64,000 bases of DNA from NCBI GenBank assembly GCA_030447275.1, contig JAUJPF010000015.1:1-64000 (forward strand). The letters run 5' to 3'. The notes under the pieces are model-generated. The model saw only the letters and a list, made by a program, of their open reading frames with translations, was not told the DNA's origin and made no database searches. This DNA comes from Solirubrobacteraceae bacterium. Its GTDB lineage: Bacteria; Actinomycetota; Thermoleophilia; Solirubrobacterales; Solirubrobacteraceae. The first letter of the stretch is position 1. Each line of letters starts with the position of its first letter. A program made the position numbers and the translations under genes. Positions 16,854 to 25,852 of this stretch are shown piece by piece.

Positions 16854-18161
16854 GTGGCCGGCACGGAGGAGAAGACGCAGGAGGGCGCCGACAGCACGAA
16901 GACGGGCGCCGCGACGAAGCCCGCCGAGCTGTCGAACTACGACATCGTCAACCACTGGTTCCAGGTCGCCGCCGACCGGCTCGATCTCGCCGGCGACCTC
17001 GCGACCGTGCTGCGGACCTCCTACCGCGAGGTGCAGGTCCAGCTCCCGATCAAGCTCACCGACGGGCAGATCCACGTCTTCTCGGGCTTCCGCGTGCAGC
17101 ACAACGGCGCGCGCGGCCCGTACAAGGGCGGCATCCGCTACCACCCCGAGGTCGACCTCGACGAGGTTCGCGCGCTCGCGTCGCTCATGTCCTGGAAGAC
17201 GGCGATCGTCGGCGTCCCGTACGGCGGCGCGAAGGGCGGCATCAACGTCCCCGCGCGCGAGCTCGAGACCCATGAGCTCGAGAAGCTCACGCGCTCGTTC
17301 ATGGACAAGATCGACCGCGTCATCGGCCCGACGCGTGACATCCCGGCCCCGGACGTCAACACGAACGCCCAGACGATGGCCTGGATGATGGACGAGTACG
17401 GCAAGCTCCACGGGCACACGCCGGCGTGCGTGACCGGCAAGCCGATCGCGCTCGGCGGCTCGTACGGCCGCGAGGCGGCGACCGGCCGCGGGGTCGTCTA
17501 CTGCTACCGCGAGGCCGCGCCGCAGCTCGGCCTCACGCCGCCGGAGACGCGCGTCGCCGTGCAGGGGTTCGGCAACGTCGGCAGCTGGGCCGCGCGGATC
17601 ATGCAGCACCTCGGCTGCACGATCGTCGCCGTCTCCGACCACACCGGCTCGATCCACCGCGAGCAGGGCATCGACTCCGAGGACCTCAAGCGCCACCTCG
17701 ACGAGGGCGGGGAGCTGTCGGACTACGACAAGGCCGACCACATCTCGGCCGAGGAGTTCCTCGGGACCGACTGCGAGGTGTTCATCCCCGCGGCGCTCGG
17801 CGGGATGATCCACGCCGACAACGCCGACCTCATCAAGGCGAAGGTCGTCCTCGAGGGCGCGAACAGCCCGACTACGCCGCAGGCCGACCAGATCCTCTCC
17901 GACCGGGGCGTCCTCATCATCCCCGACGTGCTCGCGAACGCCGGCGGCGTCGTCGTCTCGTACTTCGAGTGGGTCCAGAACCTCCAGCACTTCCGCTGGG
18001 ACGAGCGCGAGGTCAACGACAAGCTCGGGACGATCATGCGCCGCGCGTACCGCGAGGTGAACGCGCGCGCCCGCCAGGACGAGGTCTCGCTGCGGACCGC
18101 CGCGTTCGAGTTGGGCATCGAGCGCGTGGTCGAGGCCGCGCGCACGCGCGGCTACGTGTAG
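16854..18161 (+). CDS. gdhA: Glutamate dehydrogenase
   Basis: 435 residues from GTG 16854; an in-frame ATG at 16797 would add 19 unrelated-looking residues. The catalytic region is NGARGPYKGGIRYHP with VPYGGAKGGI (substrate and catalytic lysines), followed by DIPAPDVNTN. The Rossmann nucleotide-binding motif is VQGFGNVGSWAA. It interconverts glutamate with 2-oxoglutarate and ammonia. The length (~430) matches the small hexameric class commonly NAD-dependent and catabolic; coenzyme choice cannot be proved here. A strong hairpin follows. Confidence 0.94.
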   Translation: MAGTEEKTQEGADSTKTGAATKPAELSNYDIVNHWFQVAADRLDLAGDLATVLRTSYREVQVQLPIKLTDGQIHVFSGFRVQHNGARGPYKGGIRYHPEVDLDEVRALASLMSWKTAIVGVPYGGAKGGINVPARELETHELEKLTRSFMDKIDRVIGPTRDIPAPDVNTNAQTMAWMMDEYGKLHGHTPACVTGKPIALGGSYGREAATGRGVVYCYREAAPQLGLTPPETRVAVQGFGNVGSWAARIMQHLGCTIVAVSDHTGSIHREQGIDSEDLKRHLDEGGELSDYDKADHISAEEFLGTDCEVFIPAALGGMIHADNADLIKAKVVLEGANSPTTPQADQILSDRGVLIIPDVLANAGGVVVSYFEWVQNLQHFRWDEREVNDKLGTIMRRAYREVNARARQDEVSLRTAAFELGIERVVEAARTRGYV

Positions 18162-18176
18162 CGCGCTCCAACGCAA

Positions 18177-18207
18177 AGAGCGCCCCGGGCCGAGCCCGAG
18201 GCGCTCT
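18177..18207 (+). terminator. Terminator-like hairpin after glutamate dehydrogenase
   Basis: AGAGCGCC (18177-18184) pairs exactly with GGCGCTCT (18200-18207), with a second inner stem CGGGC/GCCCG. It starts 16 bases after the stop; no T-tract follows. Confidence 0.6.
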
Positions 18208-18347
18208 CGCGATGCGTCCTTGCCCTCCGGGTGGCAAGTCGCGCACCGGCTGTTCCCCAACGCCGGGGCGCGTCCGTCGCCTCCCGGATCGGCCGCGGGC
18301 GCCGCCGTCCCCACGCGCGCGCTCGCGCGCTGGACACATGTGCGGGG

Positions 18348-19193
18348 CTAGAGCGCGACGACGCCACGCGCGACGACGACCGCCTCGCCGCCGACGCGGA
18401 CGCGGTCGCCCTCGACCGCGCATTCGAGCGTGCTGGGCCGGCCCATCTCGACCCCCTGCTCGACGCGCAGCCGCTCGATGCCGCGGCGCTCGTGGAGGTA
18501 GGCCATCAGCGGGCCGGCGGCCGAGCCCGTGGCGGGGTCCTCGGAGACGCCGTCGGGCTCGAGGTACAGCGACCGGGCGCGGGCGGTTTCGCCGTCGGCG
18601 GCGGCGAGGTACAGCGTGATCGCCTCGTGCTCTGAGAGCAGCGCCTCGAGCGCCGGGAAGTCGGGGCGCGGCACGCGCAGCCCCTCGGCGACCACCGGCG
18701 CGATCACCTGCGGGACGCCGGTGCCGACGACCTGCGCCGGGAGGTCGGGATCGGCGAGCGCAGGGTCGAGGCCGGCGGCGCTCAGCACGGTCGCCGGATC
18801 GAGCTGGGGGCCGAACGTCGCCGGCTCCTGGAGCATCGACGTCCGCGCCGTGCGCTCGTCGAGGATCTCGACGTCGATCGGCTGGAGCCCGGCCGGCGTC
18901 TGCTGTACGAACGCCGCCGTCCGCTCCCCGCGCGCCAGCGCGACGGCCACCGCGGTCCCGAGCGAGGGATGCCCGGCGAACGGCAGCTCGCCGCGGGTCA
19001 TCCAGATCCGGCAGCGGTAGTCGGCCTGGTCCGAGGACTGCACGAACGTCGTCTCGCTCAGCCGCGTCTCGCGCGCGAAGGCGAGCATCGTCTCGTCGTC
19101 GATGCCGTCGGCGTCGTGGACGACCGCGAGCTGGTTGCCGGTCAGCGGCGTGCGGGTGAAGACGTCGAGCCAGGTGAGGGCGCGCTCGCCCAA
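18348..19193 (-). CDS. PhzF-family isomerase/epimerase
   Basis: 281 residues from a TTG five bases after the previous stop. The N-terminal signature WLDVFTRTPLTGNQLAVV and the catalytic glutamate in RETRLSETTFV are clear. The second half repeats the fold with RSLYLEPDGVSEDPATGSA. PhzF proteins are two-domain diaminopimelate-epimerase-like enzymes; most family members are not involved in phenazine synthesis and have unknown substrates. No other phenazine genes lie nearby, so the natural substrate is open. Confidence 0.9.
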   Translation of the reverse strand: MGERALTWLDVFTRTPLTGNQLAVVHDADGIDDETMLAFARETRLSETTFVQSSDQADYRCRIWMTRGELPFAGHPSLGTAVAVALARGERTAAFVQQTPAGLQPIDVEILDERTARTSMLQEPATFGPQLDPATVLSAAGLDPALADPDLPAQVVGTGVPQVIAPVVAEGLRVPRPDFPALEALLSEHEAITLYLAAADGETARARSLYLEPDGVSEDPATGSAAGPLMAYLHERRGIERLRVEQGVEMGRPSTLECAVEGDRVRVGGEAVVVARGVVAL

Positions 19194-19198
19194 CCGCG

Positions 19199-19666
19199 TC
19201 AGAAGTCGAAGTCGCGGGGCGGGCGCTGCTCGAACCAGAGGCGGTCGTGCTCGGGCGCCTCCTGGAGGAAGTCCGGCGTCTCGTCGAGGACGTCCTCGCC
19301 CGGGTCCTCGCCCGTGGGTGCGGCCTGCTCGGGCTCGGGCGCCGGCGGCGGCGGGGGGTCCCGCAGCTCCTCGATCTCGTCGACGGAGTACTGCTGCGTC
19401 GGCTGGCTGACGTGCTCCTCGGGCTCGGGCTCCGGATCGGGAGCGCGCACGGCGCCGTGGAACTCGTGCTCGGGCTCGGCGTCGGCGACCGGCGGCGGCT
19501 CGGGTTCCACGTCGATCTCGGACGCCGGCGGCTCGGCGGTCGCGGTGTCCGCCCCGCGGACGGGGCCGAGCGCCTCGCGCTCCTGCTCGGCCACCTCGGC
19601 CGGGTCGGCGCCACGCTTGCGCTTGAGCTCGAGGTGCTCGCGGATGGCTTCGTCGAGCAATCCCAT
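19199..19666 (-). CDS. Acidic low-complexity hypothetical protein
   Basis: 155 residues from an ATG. The N-terminal ~35 residues (GLLDEAIREHLELKRKRGAD) form a likely amphipathic helix. The rest is a Pro/Glu/Asp-rich disordered stretch ending with FLQEAPEHDRLWFEQRPPRDFDF. Highly acidic overall. I recall proteins with this N-terminus as unnamed actinobacterial genes. TAATCT eight bases before the start, overlapping the stop of the upstream GGDEF gene, suggests its own leaderless promoter. It precedes PhzF by five bases. Confidence 0.7.
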   Translation of the reverse strand: MGLLDEAIREHLELKRKRGADPAEVAEQEREALGPVRGADTATAEPPASEIDVEPEPPPVADAEPEHEFHGAVRAPDPEPEPEEHVSQPTQQYSVDEIEELRDPPPPPAPEPEQAAPTGEDPGEDVLDETPDFLQEAPEHDRLWFEQRPPRDFDF

Positions 19667-19674
19667 GCCCCCAG

Positions 19675-19680
19675 AGATTA
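19675..19680 (-). promoter_or_regulatory. Leaderless -10 hexamer TAATCT
   Basis: TAATCT ends eight bases before ATG 19666. Its first three bases form the TAA stop of the GGDEF gene, so the promoter is embedded in the 3' end of the upstream gene. Confidence 0.45.
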
Positions 19681-21567
19681 CCCGGACGGCCGGGCGCGCT
19701 GGGCCTCGGCGCGCGTCGTGCGGTTCTTGCCCGACCGCTTGGCCACGTACAGGGCGGCGTCGGCGGCGGCGATGAGCGAGCCCTGGTCGTGGGCGCTCTC
19801 CGGCAGCGCGGCGGCGCCGAAGCTGGCGGTCACGCGCAGCGGCCGGTCGCCCGGGATCGGCACGTCGATCGCCTCGATCCCGTGCCGGACGCGCTCGGCC
19901 AGCCCGAACGCGCCCTCGAGGTCGGCGGCCGGCAGGATGACCGCCAGCTCCTCGCCGCCGTAGCGCGCCGGGAGGTCCACCTCGCGCGACTCGACCCGCA
20001 GGACGCGCGCGACCTCCTTGAGCACGCGGTCGCCGACCTGGTGGCCGTAGGTGTCGTTGACCTTCTTGAAGTCGTCGACGTCGAGCATCACGAGCCCGAC
20101 ACCCGTCTCGAAGCGCCGCGCGCGCTCGAGCTCGGACTCGAGCGCCTCCTGGAACCGCCGGTGGTTGGCGAGGCCGGTCAGCTCGTCGGTGACCGCCTCG
20201 CGCTGGACGGTCTCGTGCAGCTCGACGTTCTCGAGCGACACGCCGGTCTGCGCGGCGAGGTAGTGGAACAGCTCGCGCTCGTTCGGCGCGAACGGGCGGT
20301 CGCGCCGCCAGACCGAGACGACGCCCTGGACCTCGGCGCTCGCGCCGCGCAGCGGGTGGCCGAGCGCGCTGCCCGAGTCGATCGAGACCTCGCGCGGCTG
20401 CCCGCTGGCCAGCACCTCGCCCTCGACCTGCGCCACGACCTCGGCGAGGCCGGCCGGGTCGCCGCTCGACGCGCGCTCCGCCGGAGCCTCCCCCGGTGCC
20501 GGGCGCAGCAGCGCGCGCCCGCCGTCGGCGATCACGCCGTCGACGGTCGTGCGCACCGCGATCTCGAGCAGCGCGTCGCGATCGAGGTTCGACGCGAACG
20601 CCTCGCCGATCCGGCGCAGCTGGTTCTCGAGCCGCGTGCGCTGCCGGTCGAGCTCGGCCAGCCGGCCCTCGAGCTGCCGGGCCATGCTGTTGAACTCGAC
20701 GCCGAGCGCGGCGAACTCGTCGTTGCCCTCGACCGGCACCTCGGACGAGAAGTCGCCGCGGCCCAGCCGCTGGGCGGCGACCAGGAACGCGGCGATCCGG
20801 CTCTGGAGCGAGCGCGACACGACGGCGGCGAAGGTGAACGCGAGGATGAAGAAGCCGGCCAGCAGCGCTCCCGCCAGCAGCCGCGCCTGGCCGATCGCCT
20901 CGTCGGTCTCGTCCTGGCCGGCGAAGAGCGAGACGCGGGTCGCGGCGTCGCCGAACCCCTCGCGGTCGCCGAACGACGCGACGCGATACTCGCGCTCCCC
21001 GACGTCGACCTCGCCCACCGGCATCGGCAGCGGCCGGTTGGGGACGCCGTTGAGCGTCGCGCCGAGCGTGCGCCCGCCGCTGCGCACGACGACGTGCAGG
21101 CCGGTGATGCGGCGCACGCTGCGCGCGAACGCGGGCGCGGTCCGGTCGGACAGCTCGAGCCGGTACCGCCGCCCGCCGGGGTCGACGAGGTCGCGCTCGG
21201 CCACGGCGGTGGCGACGGCCGAGCCGCTGTCGACGAGGGCGCGCCCGGTGGTGGTCGCGATCCGCACGCGCGCCAGCCCCAGCTCCTGCACCAGAGCGTC
21301 CGCCCGGCGCGTCGCGGCCGCGTCGTCGCGCGCCCGCAGCGCCCGCGCGAGCGCCGGGTCCCCGCCGACCCGGCCCGCCAGCCGCCCCGCCCGCTCGGCG
21401 TCCTCGGCGTAGAGGTTGCGCGCCGTCTGCTGGCGCGCGGCGATCCGCGCATCGGCCTTCCCGCGCTCGTTGTCGGACAGCAGCCGGAAGAGCACGAACG
21501 CCATCGAGACCATCGGGAGGATCACGATGGCTACGAAGAAGAGAGTCAGGCGATTGCGAAAGCTCAC
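19678..21567 (-). CDS. Membrane-bound GGDEF diguanylate cyclase with HAMP and GAF-like regions
   Basis: 629 residues from GTG 21567, which gives a natural VSFRNRLTLFFVAIVI start; a TTG at 21594 is upstream of the predicted transcription start. Order: transmembrane helix 1 (about residues 6-26), extracytoplasmic sensor region (~30-240), transmembrane helix 2 (ARLLAGALLAGFFILAFTFA), HAMP-like linker, GAF-like domain, and GGDEF domain (~460-610) with RYGGEELAVILPAA as active site. It would make cyclic di-GMP from GTP in response to an outside signal. The GGEEL motif is intact. Confidence 0.92.
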   Translation of the reverse strand: MSFRNRLTLFFVAIVILPMVSMAFVLFRLLSDNERGKADARIAARQQTARNLYAEDAERAGRLAGRVGGDPALARALRARDDAAATRRADALVQELGLARVRIATTTGRALVDSGSAVATAVAERDLVDPGGRRYRLELSDRTAPAFARSVRRITGLHVVVRSGGRTLGATLNGVPNRPLPMPVGEVDVGEREYRVASFGDREGFGDAATRVSLFAGQDETDEAIGQARLLAGALLAGFFILAFTFAAVVSRSLQSRIAAFLVAAQRLGRGDFSSEVPVEGNDEFAALGVEFNSMARQLEGRLAELDRQRTRLENQLRRIGEAFASNLDRDALLEIAVRTTVDGVIADGGRALLRPAPGEAPAERASSGDPAGLAEVVAQVEGEVLASGQPREVSIDSGSALGHPLRGASAEVQGVVSVWRRDRPFAPNERELFHYLAAQTGVSLENVELHETVQREAVTDELTGLANHRRFQEALESELERARRFETGVGLVMLDVDDFKKVNDTYGHQVGDRVLKEVARVLRVESREVDLPARYGGEELAVILPAADLEGAFGLAERVRHGIEAIDVPIPGDRPLRVTASFGAAALPESAHDQGSLIAAADAALYVAKRSGKNRTTRAEAQRARPSG

Positions 21568-21596
21568 GCTCGTGGGCGCTGCCGGGGGGGTCAAAG

Positions 21597-21602
21597 AGCG
21601 TA
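21597..21602 (-). promoter_or_regulatory. Candidate -10 TACGCT of the GGDEF gene
   Basis: Would place the transcript start near 21590, downstream of the TTG at 21594 and ~23 bases before GTG 21567, favouring the latter as start. Confidence 0.35.
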
Positions 21603-21664
21603 TTCCCCGGTCGAGCTAGACTTTGCAACGCCGGACGGACGATTCCGCGGATGACTCCGGCCAC

Positions 21665-21738
<74 letters not shown>

Positions 21739-21740
21739 TC

Positions 21741-21778
21741 GCCCGGCCGCATTCGGCGCGCGCGGAAACCGGCCGGGC
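21741..21778 (+). terminator. GC hairpin after tRNA-Ala(CGC)
   Basis: GCCCGGCC (21741-21748) pairs with GGCCGGGC (21771-21778) across a 22-base loop, right after the tRNA; possible termination or processing signal. Confidence 0.3.
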
Positions 21779-21784
21779 TAGGCT
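21779..21784 (+). promoter_or_regulatory. Leaderless -10 hexamer TAGGCT
   Basis: TAGGCT ends seven bases before GTG 21792 of the RTX-like gene. Confidence 0.45.
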
Positions 21785-21791
21785 GCCGTGA

Positions 21792-23699
21792 GTGCGCACC
21801 ATTTGTCTGACCATTGCGCTTGCGGCTGTGTGGGTCGCGCCGGCGAGCGCCGCGACCGTGCAGTCGGACGGCGCGGTGGCGCGGTTCGTCGCCAGCGGGG
21901 GCGAGGCCAACATCGTCAGCGTCCGCGCGGGGTCCAACGGCGCCGTCGTCTTCGCGGACGCCGGGGCGCCGCTGGTCGCCGGAGCGGGATGTGCCGCGCG
22001 CGCGGACGGCGATGTCGAGTGCTCCGACTGGGACACGGTCCGGATCGAGCTGGGCGACCGGGGCGACCGCTTCGACGCGGCGCGGCCGCTCCACCGCTCC
22101 ACGGCCGTCGTGGAAGGCGGCACCGGCGACGACGAGCTTCGGGGTGAGGCGACGCTGCATGGTGGCGATGGGCGCGACGCGCTCGAGGGGCCGGTGGTCG
22201 AAGGGGGAGCCGACGACGACCGCGTGCGCGGCACGCACAACCCGGGCGGCGTGCGCGACCTCCTGCACGGAGGCGCCGGCGACGACGAGATCGTCTCGCT
22301 GGGCGGGACCGACATCCTCGACGGAGGTCCCGGCTCCGACCGGCTCGAAGCCGCCGGGCCCGCGGACACGCCGCTGTCGCCGAGCTCGTTCAGCAACGGC
22401 GCGATCCTGATCGGCGGCGACGGCGGCGACGTCCTCGTCGGGACCCACAACCTCGACGAGTTCGAGCCCGGCAGCGGGGACGACGTCGTGTTCTCGGGAT
22501 TGGGCTACGAGACGGTTTCCGGCGGCCCCGGCGACGACCGCCTCGTCGGCGGACCGGGCCGTAACGTCCTGCTCGGCGGAGAGGGCGCCGACCGGCTCGT
22601 GGGCGAGGACGGCGACGACCTGCTCGGCGGCGGGCCCGGCGACGACGCGCTCGACGGGGGCGCCGGCCGCGACAGCCTCTGGGGCGGCGCGCCGTCCGAT
22701 GAGCGGTGCGCCACCGGCGGCCTCCACGGCTGCTCCTACGTCGACGGGAACGCCGCCCCGGACGGGGCGGACGTCCTACGCGGCGGTCCGGACGGCGACA
22801 GCGTCAGCTACCGCGGACGCTCCGAGGGCGTCGTCGTCGACCTCGCCGTCGCAGGCGGCGACGGCACGCCCGGCGAGGGCGATTCGGTCGCGCCGGACGT
22901 CGAGGCCGTCATCGGGACGCACCACGACGACGTGCTCCGGGGAACGGACGGCGCCGAAGGGCTCTCCGGCGGCGTCGGGAACGATCGCCTGTTCGGGCGC
23001 GGCGGTCAGGATGCCCTCTCCGCCGACGCCTCCGACGGCCTCGGGCCCCAGGAGGAGGGACTCGCGAACAGCGCCGACGTGCTCGACGGCGGCGGCGGCG
23101 ATGACAGCCTCACGAGCGACCGCGGCGCCGACGTGATCCGCGGCGGGGCCGGCGACGACCTCTTCCACGTCACCTCGAACCCGCTGCCCGTGCCCGATGT
23201 CGTCGGCATCACGTACGACGACCGCATCGACTGCGGCCCCGGTAACGACTTCGGGTACGCCGGGGCCACCGACGTCCCCGCGCCGGACTGCGAGACGATC
23301 CTGGAGGTGCCGGGCTTCCTGCGCCACCGGCTGCTCGAGGGCACGGGGGCGGTCGAGCTGGACGTGCGCTGCGGATCCGCGGCCGCCGGAGCGTGCCGTG
23401 GCCGGGCCGAGCTTCGCGTGCGGATGACGCGCGTCCGCCGGCGCGTGGCGCTGCCGGCGGGAGTGCGCGGGCGCGTCGTGCTGCCGCTTCCGCGCCGCGT
23501 GCAGCGCGTGCTCGCCCGCGGTGCCGAGCTGCGCGCGAGCGCGGTGGTGACGCTGCGCGACCGCCGGGGCCGCAGGTTCCGCACCTCGCGCGTGCAGCTC
23601 CTGCGCCGCCCGCGACCGCGCTGCAACCCGTTCGGTGTGGGGCCGGGGAGCTGCGCGCCGACGACGGGTACGCCCACCGGTTCGAGCGCGCCGGGCTGA
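21792..23699 (+). CDS. Secreted RTX-like calcium-binding repeat protein
   Basis: 635 residues from a GTG with a signal peptide (TICLTIALAAVWVAPASA). Residues ~105-500 contain many Gly-Gly-x-Gly-x-Asp nonapeptide-like units (GGTGDDELRG, GGPGDDRLVGG, GGAGDDLFHV) that form calcium-binding parallel beta-rolls. A lysine-poor, Arg-rich C-terminal domain (~510-620) follows. No protease or lipase domain is present, so it is probably structural or adhesive. The last ~20 codons overlap a stretch that matches the neighbouring M28 peptidase gene in another frame, so the C-terminus may be secondary. Confidence 0.85.
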   Translation: MRTICLTIALAAVWVAPASAATVQSDGAVARFVASGGEANIVSVRAGSNGAVVFADAGAPLVAGAGCAARADGDVECSDWDTVRIELGDRGDRFDAARPLHRSTAVVEGGTGDDELRGEATLHGGDGRDALEGPVVEGGADDDRVRGTHNPGGVRDLLHGGAGDDEIVSLGGTDILDGGPGSDRLEAAGPADTPLSPSSFSNGAILIGGDGGDVLVGTHNLDEFEPGSGDDVVFSGLGYETVSGGPGDDRLVGGPGRNVLLGGEGADRLVGEDGDDLLGGGPGDDALDGGAGRDSLWGGAPSDERCATGGLHGCSYVDGNAAPDGADVLRGGPDGDSVSYRGRSEGVVVDLAVAGGDGTPGEGDSVAPDVEAVIGTHHDDVLRGTDGAEGLSGGVGNDRLFGRGGQDALSADASDGLGPQEEGLANSADVLDGGGGDDSLTSDRGADVIRGGAGDDLFHVTSNPLPVPDVVGITYDDRIDCGPGNDFGYAGATDVPAPDCETILEVPGFLRHRLLEGTGAVELDVRCGSAAAGACRGRAELRVRMTRVRRRVALPAGVRGRVVLPLPRRVQRVLARGAELRASAVVTLRDRRGRRFRTSRVQLLRRPRPRCNPFGVGPGSCAPTTGTPTGSSAPG

Positions 23700-23707
23700 C
23701 GACGCGG
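23648..23707 (+). repeat. 60-bp relic of the downstream M28 peptidase gene
   Basis: Bases 23648-23707 match 23916-23975 at 48 of 60 positions. In the peptidase frame the upstream copy reads ELRADDGYAHRFERAGLTTR, against ELRAHRWVARRFERAGLTTR in the gene. The upstream copy is out of frame with the RTX-like gene that contains most of it. Confidence 0.6.
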
Positions 23708-23765
23708 CCGGACCCCCGGCCCCGCCTGTCGCGGCGTAACGGCGGTGCGTGCGACGCTTGCGCCC

Positions 23766-24617
23766 GTGCGTCGCCTCGCCCTCCTCGCCGCGGTGCTCGC
23801 CGCGACCCTCGCCGCGGCCGCGTCCGCGCAGGACGAGCGCCTGCCCGACCCCGCGCACGCGGCCGCCGTCTTCCTCGCCCGCGACGTCGGCTCGCGCCCC
23901 GCGGCGAGCCGCGCCGAGCTGCGCGCGCATCGCTGGGTCGCCCGGCGGTTCGAGCGCGCCGGCCTCACGACGCGGTACGTGGGCTTCGGCGTGCCCCGTC
24001 TCGGGCGCTCGCGCGACGTCGTCGGCGTGCGCCGCGGCCGGCGGCGGTGCCTGAAGGTCGTCATGGCCCACGCCGACAGCGTCGACGACGGCCCGGGCGC
24101 GAACGACAACGCGTCGGGCGTCGGCGTGCTCGTGGCGCTGGCGGGGCGCCTCGACGCGATCCGCCCACCGTGCGACGTCTGGCTCGTCGCCACCGGCGCC
24201 GAGGAGCGCCCGTACACCGGCGCGGCCGATCACCTGGGCGCGCTCGCCCTCGTCCGCGAGCTGCGCCGCCGCCGCGTCGCCCGCCGGCTGCGCTACGCGC
24301 TGTCGCTCGACATGGTCGGCCGCGGCCGGCGGTTCCAGCTGCGCTCGCCGCGCGCGCGGCCGCGGCGCGGGGTCGAACGCGAGGTCTTGGCCGCCGGGCG
24401 CAGACGCGGCGTGCCGCTGCGCTGGCTGCGCGACAGCGCGACCGGGAACTCCGACCACCGCGAGGTCGAGCTGGCCGGCCTTTCGGGGCTCGTCCTCCAG
24501 GTGTGGGAGGGCGGCGACGCGTGCTACCACCGCGCCTGCGACGGCTGGCGCCGGCTCGAGCCCGAGGCGCTCGCGCGGGTGCAGGGGATCGCCGAGAGCG
24601 TGCTGCGCCGGCGCTAG
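23766..24617 (+). CDS. Secreted M28-family metallopeptidase
   Basis: 283 residues from GTG 23766, chosen because it gives a clean signal peptide (RRLALLAAVLAATLAAAASA); GTG 23745 would add seven residues. Zinc-peptidase motifs are in family order: VMAHADSVDDGPGANDNASG (first His and bridging Asp), TGAEERPYTGA (catalytic Glu pair), LSLDMVGRG (Asp) and NSDHREVE (last His). M28 enzymes are aminopeptidases or carboxypeptidases; the substrate is unknown. The stop overlaps that of the convergent FecR-like gene within CTAG. Confidence 0.88.
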   Translation: MRRLALLAAVLAATLAAAASAQDERLPDPAHAAAVFLARDVGSRPAASRAELRAHRWVARRFERAGLTTRYVGFGVPRLGRSRDVVGVRRGRRRCLKVVMAHADSVDDGPGANDNASGVGVLVALAGRLDAIRPPCDVWLVATGAEERPYTGAADHLGALALVRELRRRRVARRLRYALSLDMVGRGRRFQLRSPRARPRRGVEREVLAAGRRRGVPLRWLRDSATGNSDHREVELAGLSGLVLQVWEGGDACYHRACDGWRRLEPEALARVQGIAESVLRRR

Positions 24618-25789
24618 CGGCGCGCCGGGCGGCGCACGAGGTACGACTGGCCGGCGCGCACGACCTTGGTGCGTCCGGTGCGCAGGGTCTGGACGACGAC
24701 GACGCCCTCGGTGACCCGCGTCAGCGTGCCGTCGCAGCGATCCTCGACGGTCCACACGGTGCCGCGGACGGTCGCGGCGCTGTTGCGCCCGCGCGTGCGG
24801 AAGCGGCCCTTGCCGCTGCCCCACAGGCGCCGGACGACGCGGCGGCTGGCGGCGTGGGCGACGGCGGTGCGCGCCCTCGGCCTCGGGCAGCTCGAGAAGT
24901 CCCCGCCGTTGAGCTGGAGCTCGGTGACCATCGCGGCGCCGCGCACCTGGGCCACGCGGAAGCGGGCGCCGGTGAAGTCGGCGGTCTGGGTCGCGCCGCC
25001 GAGGTCGCTGGCGGCGGTGAGGCTGAGGGTGCCCCTGCGCGCGTCGATCAGCGTCCCGACCGGCACGGGGACGGCCGGGTCGAGGGGGACGAGCGCGGCG
25101 GAGCCGGGCGGGCGGACGAGGATCGTGCCGGTCTTGACGGCGAGCGCGACGCTGCGGCCGGGGACGGGAGCGGGATCGGCGGGCTGGACCTGGTCGAGGC
25201 CCGGCGGCGGGAGCGGCTTGGCGACGCCCTCGCAGTCGGCGGCGACCTCGTCCTCGAGGTCGGCGTCGCCGGCGTCGTGGCCGCCGCCGCAGGCGACGGT
25301 CTCGCGCAGCGAGTCGCGGGCGGCGATCGCGTCGTCGCCCTCGCCGCCGTCGTAGCTGTCGACTCCGGCGCCGCCCGAGAGGCGGTCGATGCCGTCGCCG
25401 CCGGTGAGGCCGTCGTCGCCGTCGCCGCCGGTGAGGACGTCGTTGCCGCCCTCGCCGTCGAGCTTGGCCGGGAGCGCGCCGAGGGCGGTCGCCTCGTCGT
25501 CGCCGTCGCCGAGCGCCACGTCGACGCGGGGCCTGGGGTCCGAGATCGCGCAGCGCACCTCGCGGGGCGCCACCTGCTCGCAGCCGTCCTCCGCCTCGAG
25601 GTCGGCGCCCTCGTCGCGGACGGTGACGACGCTGGCGGCGGCGCTCACCGTGATCCGGTTGGCCTCGCCGTCGGAGGCGGCGACGCGGACCCACCGCGCC
25701 GGGTCCTTCACGGTCACGTCGGCGGCCAGGGCCGGCGCGGCGGAGAGGAGCGAGCAGGCGAGGGTGAGGGCCGCGACGGTGGAGCGCAC
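24614..25789 (-). CDS. Secreted RTX-repeat protein with FecR-like C-terminal domain
   Basis: 391 residues from a GTG with a signal peptide (AALTLACSLLSAAPALA). Residues ~110-160 carry GGDGDDGLTGG-type calcium-binding repeats. The C-terminal half contains a FecR-like domain followed by VRRLWGSGKGRFRTRGRNS, AATVRGTVWTVEDRC and RTKVVRAGQSYLV. The same C-terminal module ends the PA14 protein at 60343, which links two otherwise different secreted proteins. Role unknown; probably a cell-surface or matrix protein. Confidence 0.8.
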   Translation of the reverse strand: MRSTVAALTLACSLLSAAPALAADVTVKDPARWVRVAASDGEANRITVSAAASVVTVRDEGADLEAEDGCEQVAPREVRCAISDPRPRVDVALGDGDDEATALGALPAKLDGEGGNDVLTGGDGDDGLTGGDGIDRLSGGAGVDSYDGGEGDDAIAARDSLRETVACGGGHDAGDADLEDEVAADCEGVAKPLPPPGLDQVQPADPAPVPGRSVALAVKTGTILVRPPGSAALVPLDPAVPVPVGTLIDARRGTLSLTAASDLGGATQTADFTGARFRVAQVRGAAMVTELQLNGGDFSSCPRPRARTAVAHAASRRVVRRLWGSGKGRFRTRGRNSAATVRGTVWTVEDRCDGTLTRVTEGVVVVQTLRTGRTKVVRAGQSYLVRRPARR

Positions 25790-25852
25790 GACCGGAGCGT
25801 CGGCACGCCCGCTGCCGACCGAAACGGAAACGGACGGACGTCTGAGCGGCAG

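Noticed and set aside
18348-19193. Phenazine biosynthesis locus
   Set aside because: Only a PhzF homolog is present; the family is broad and no other phz gene is near.
22110-23170. Short repeated GGCGACGAC-like units as a possible CRISPR array
   Set aside because: They are imperfect, spaced in multiples of three and encode RTX-type Gly-Asp repeats.
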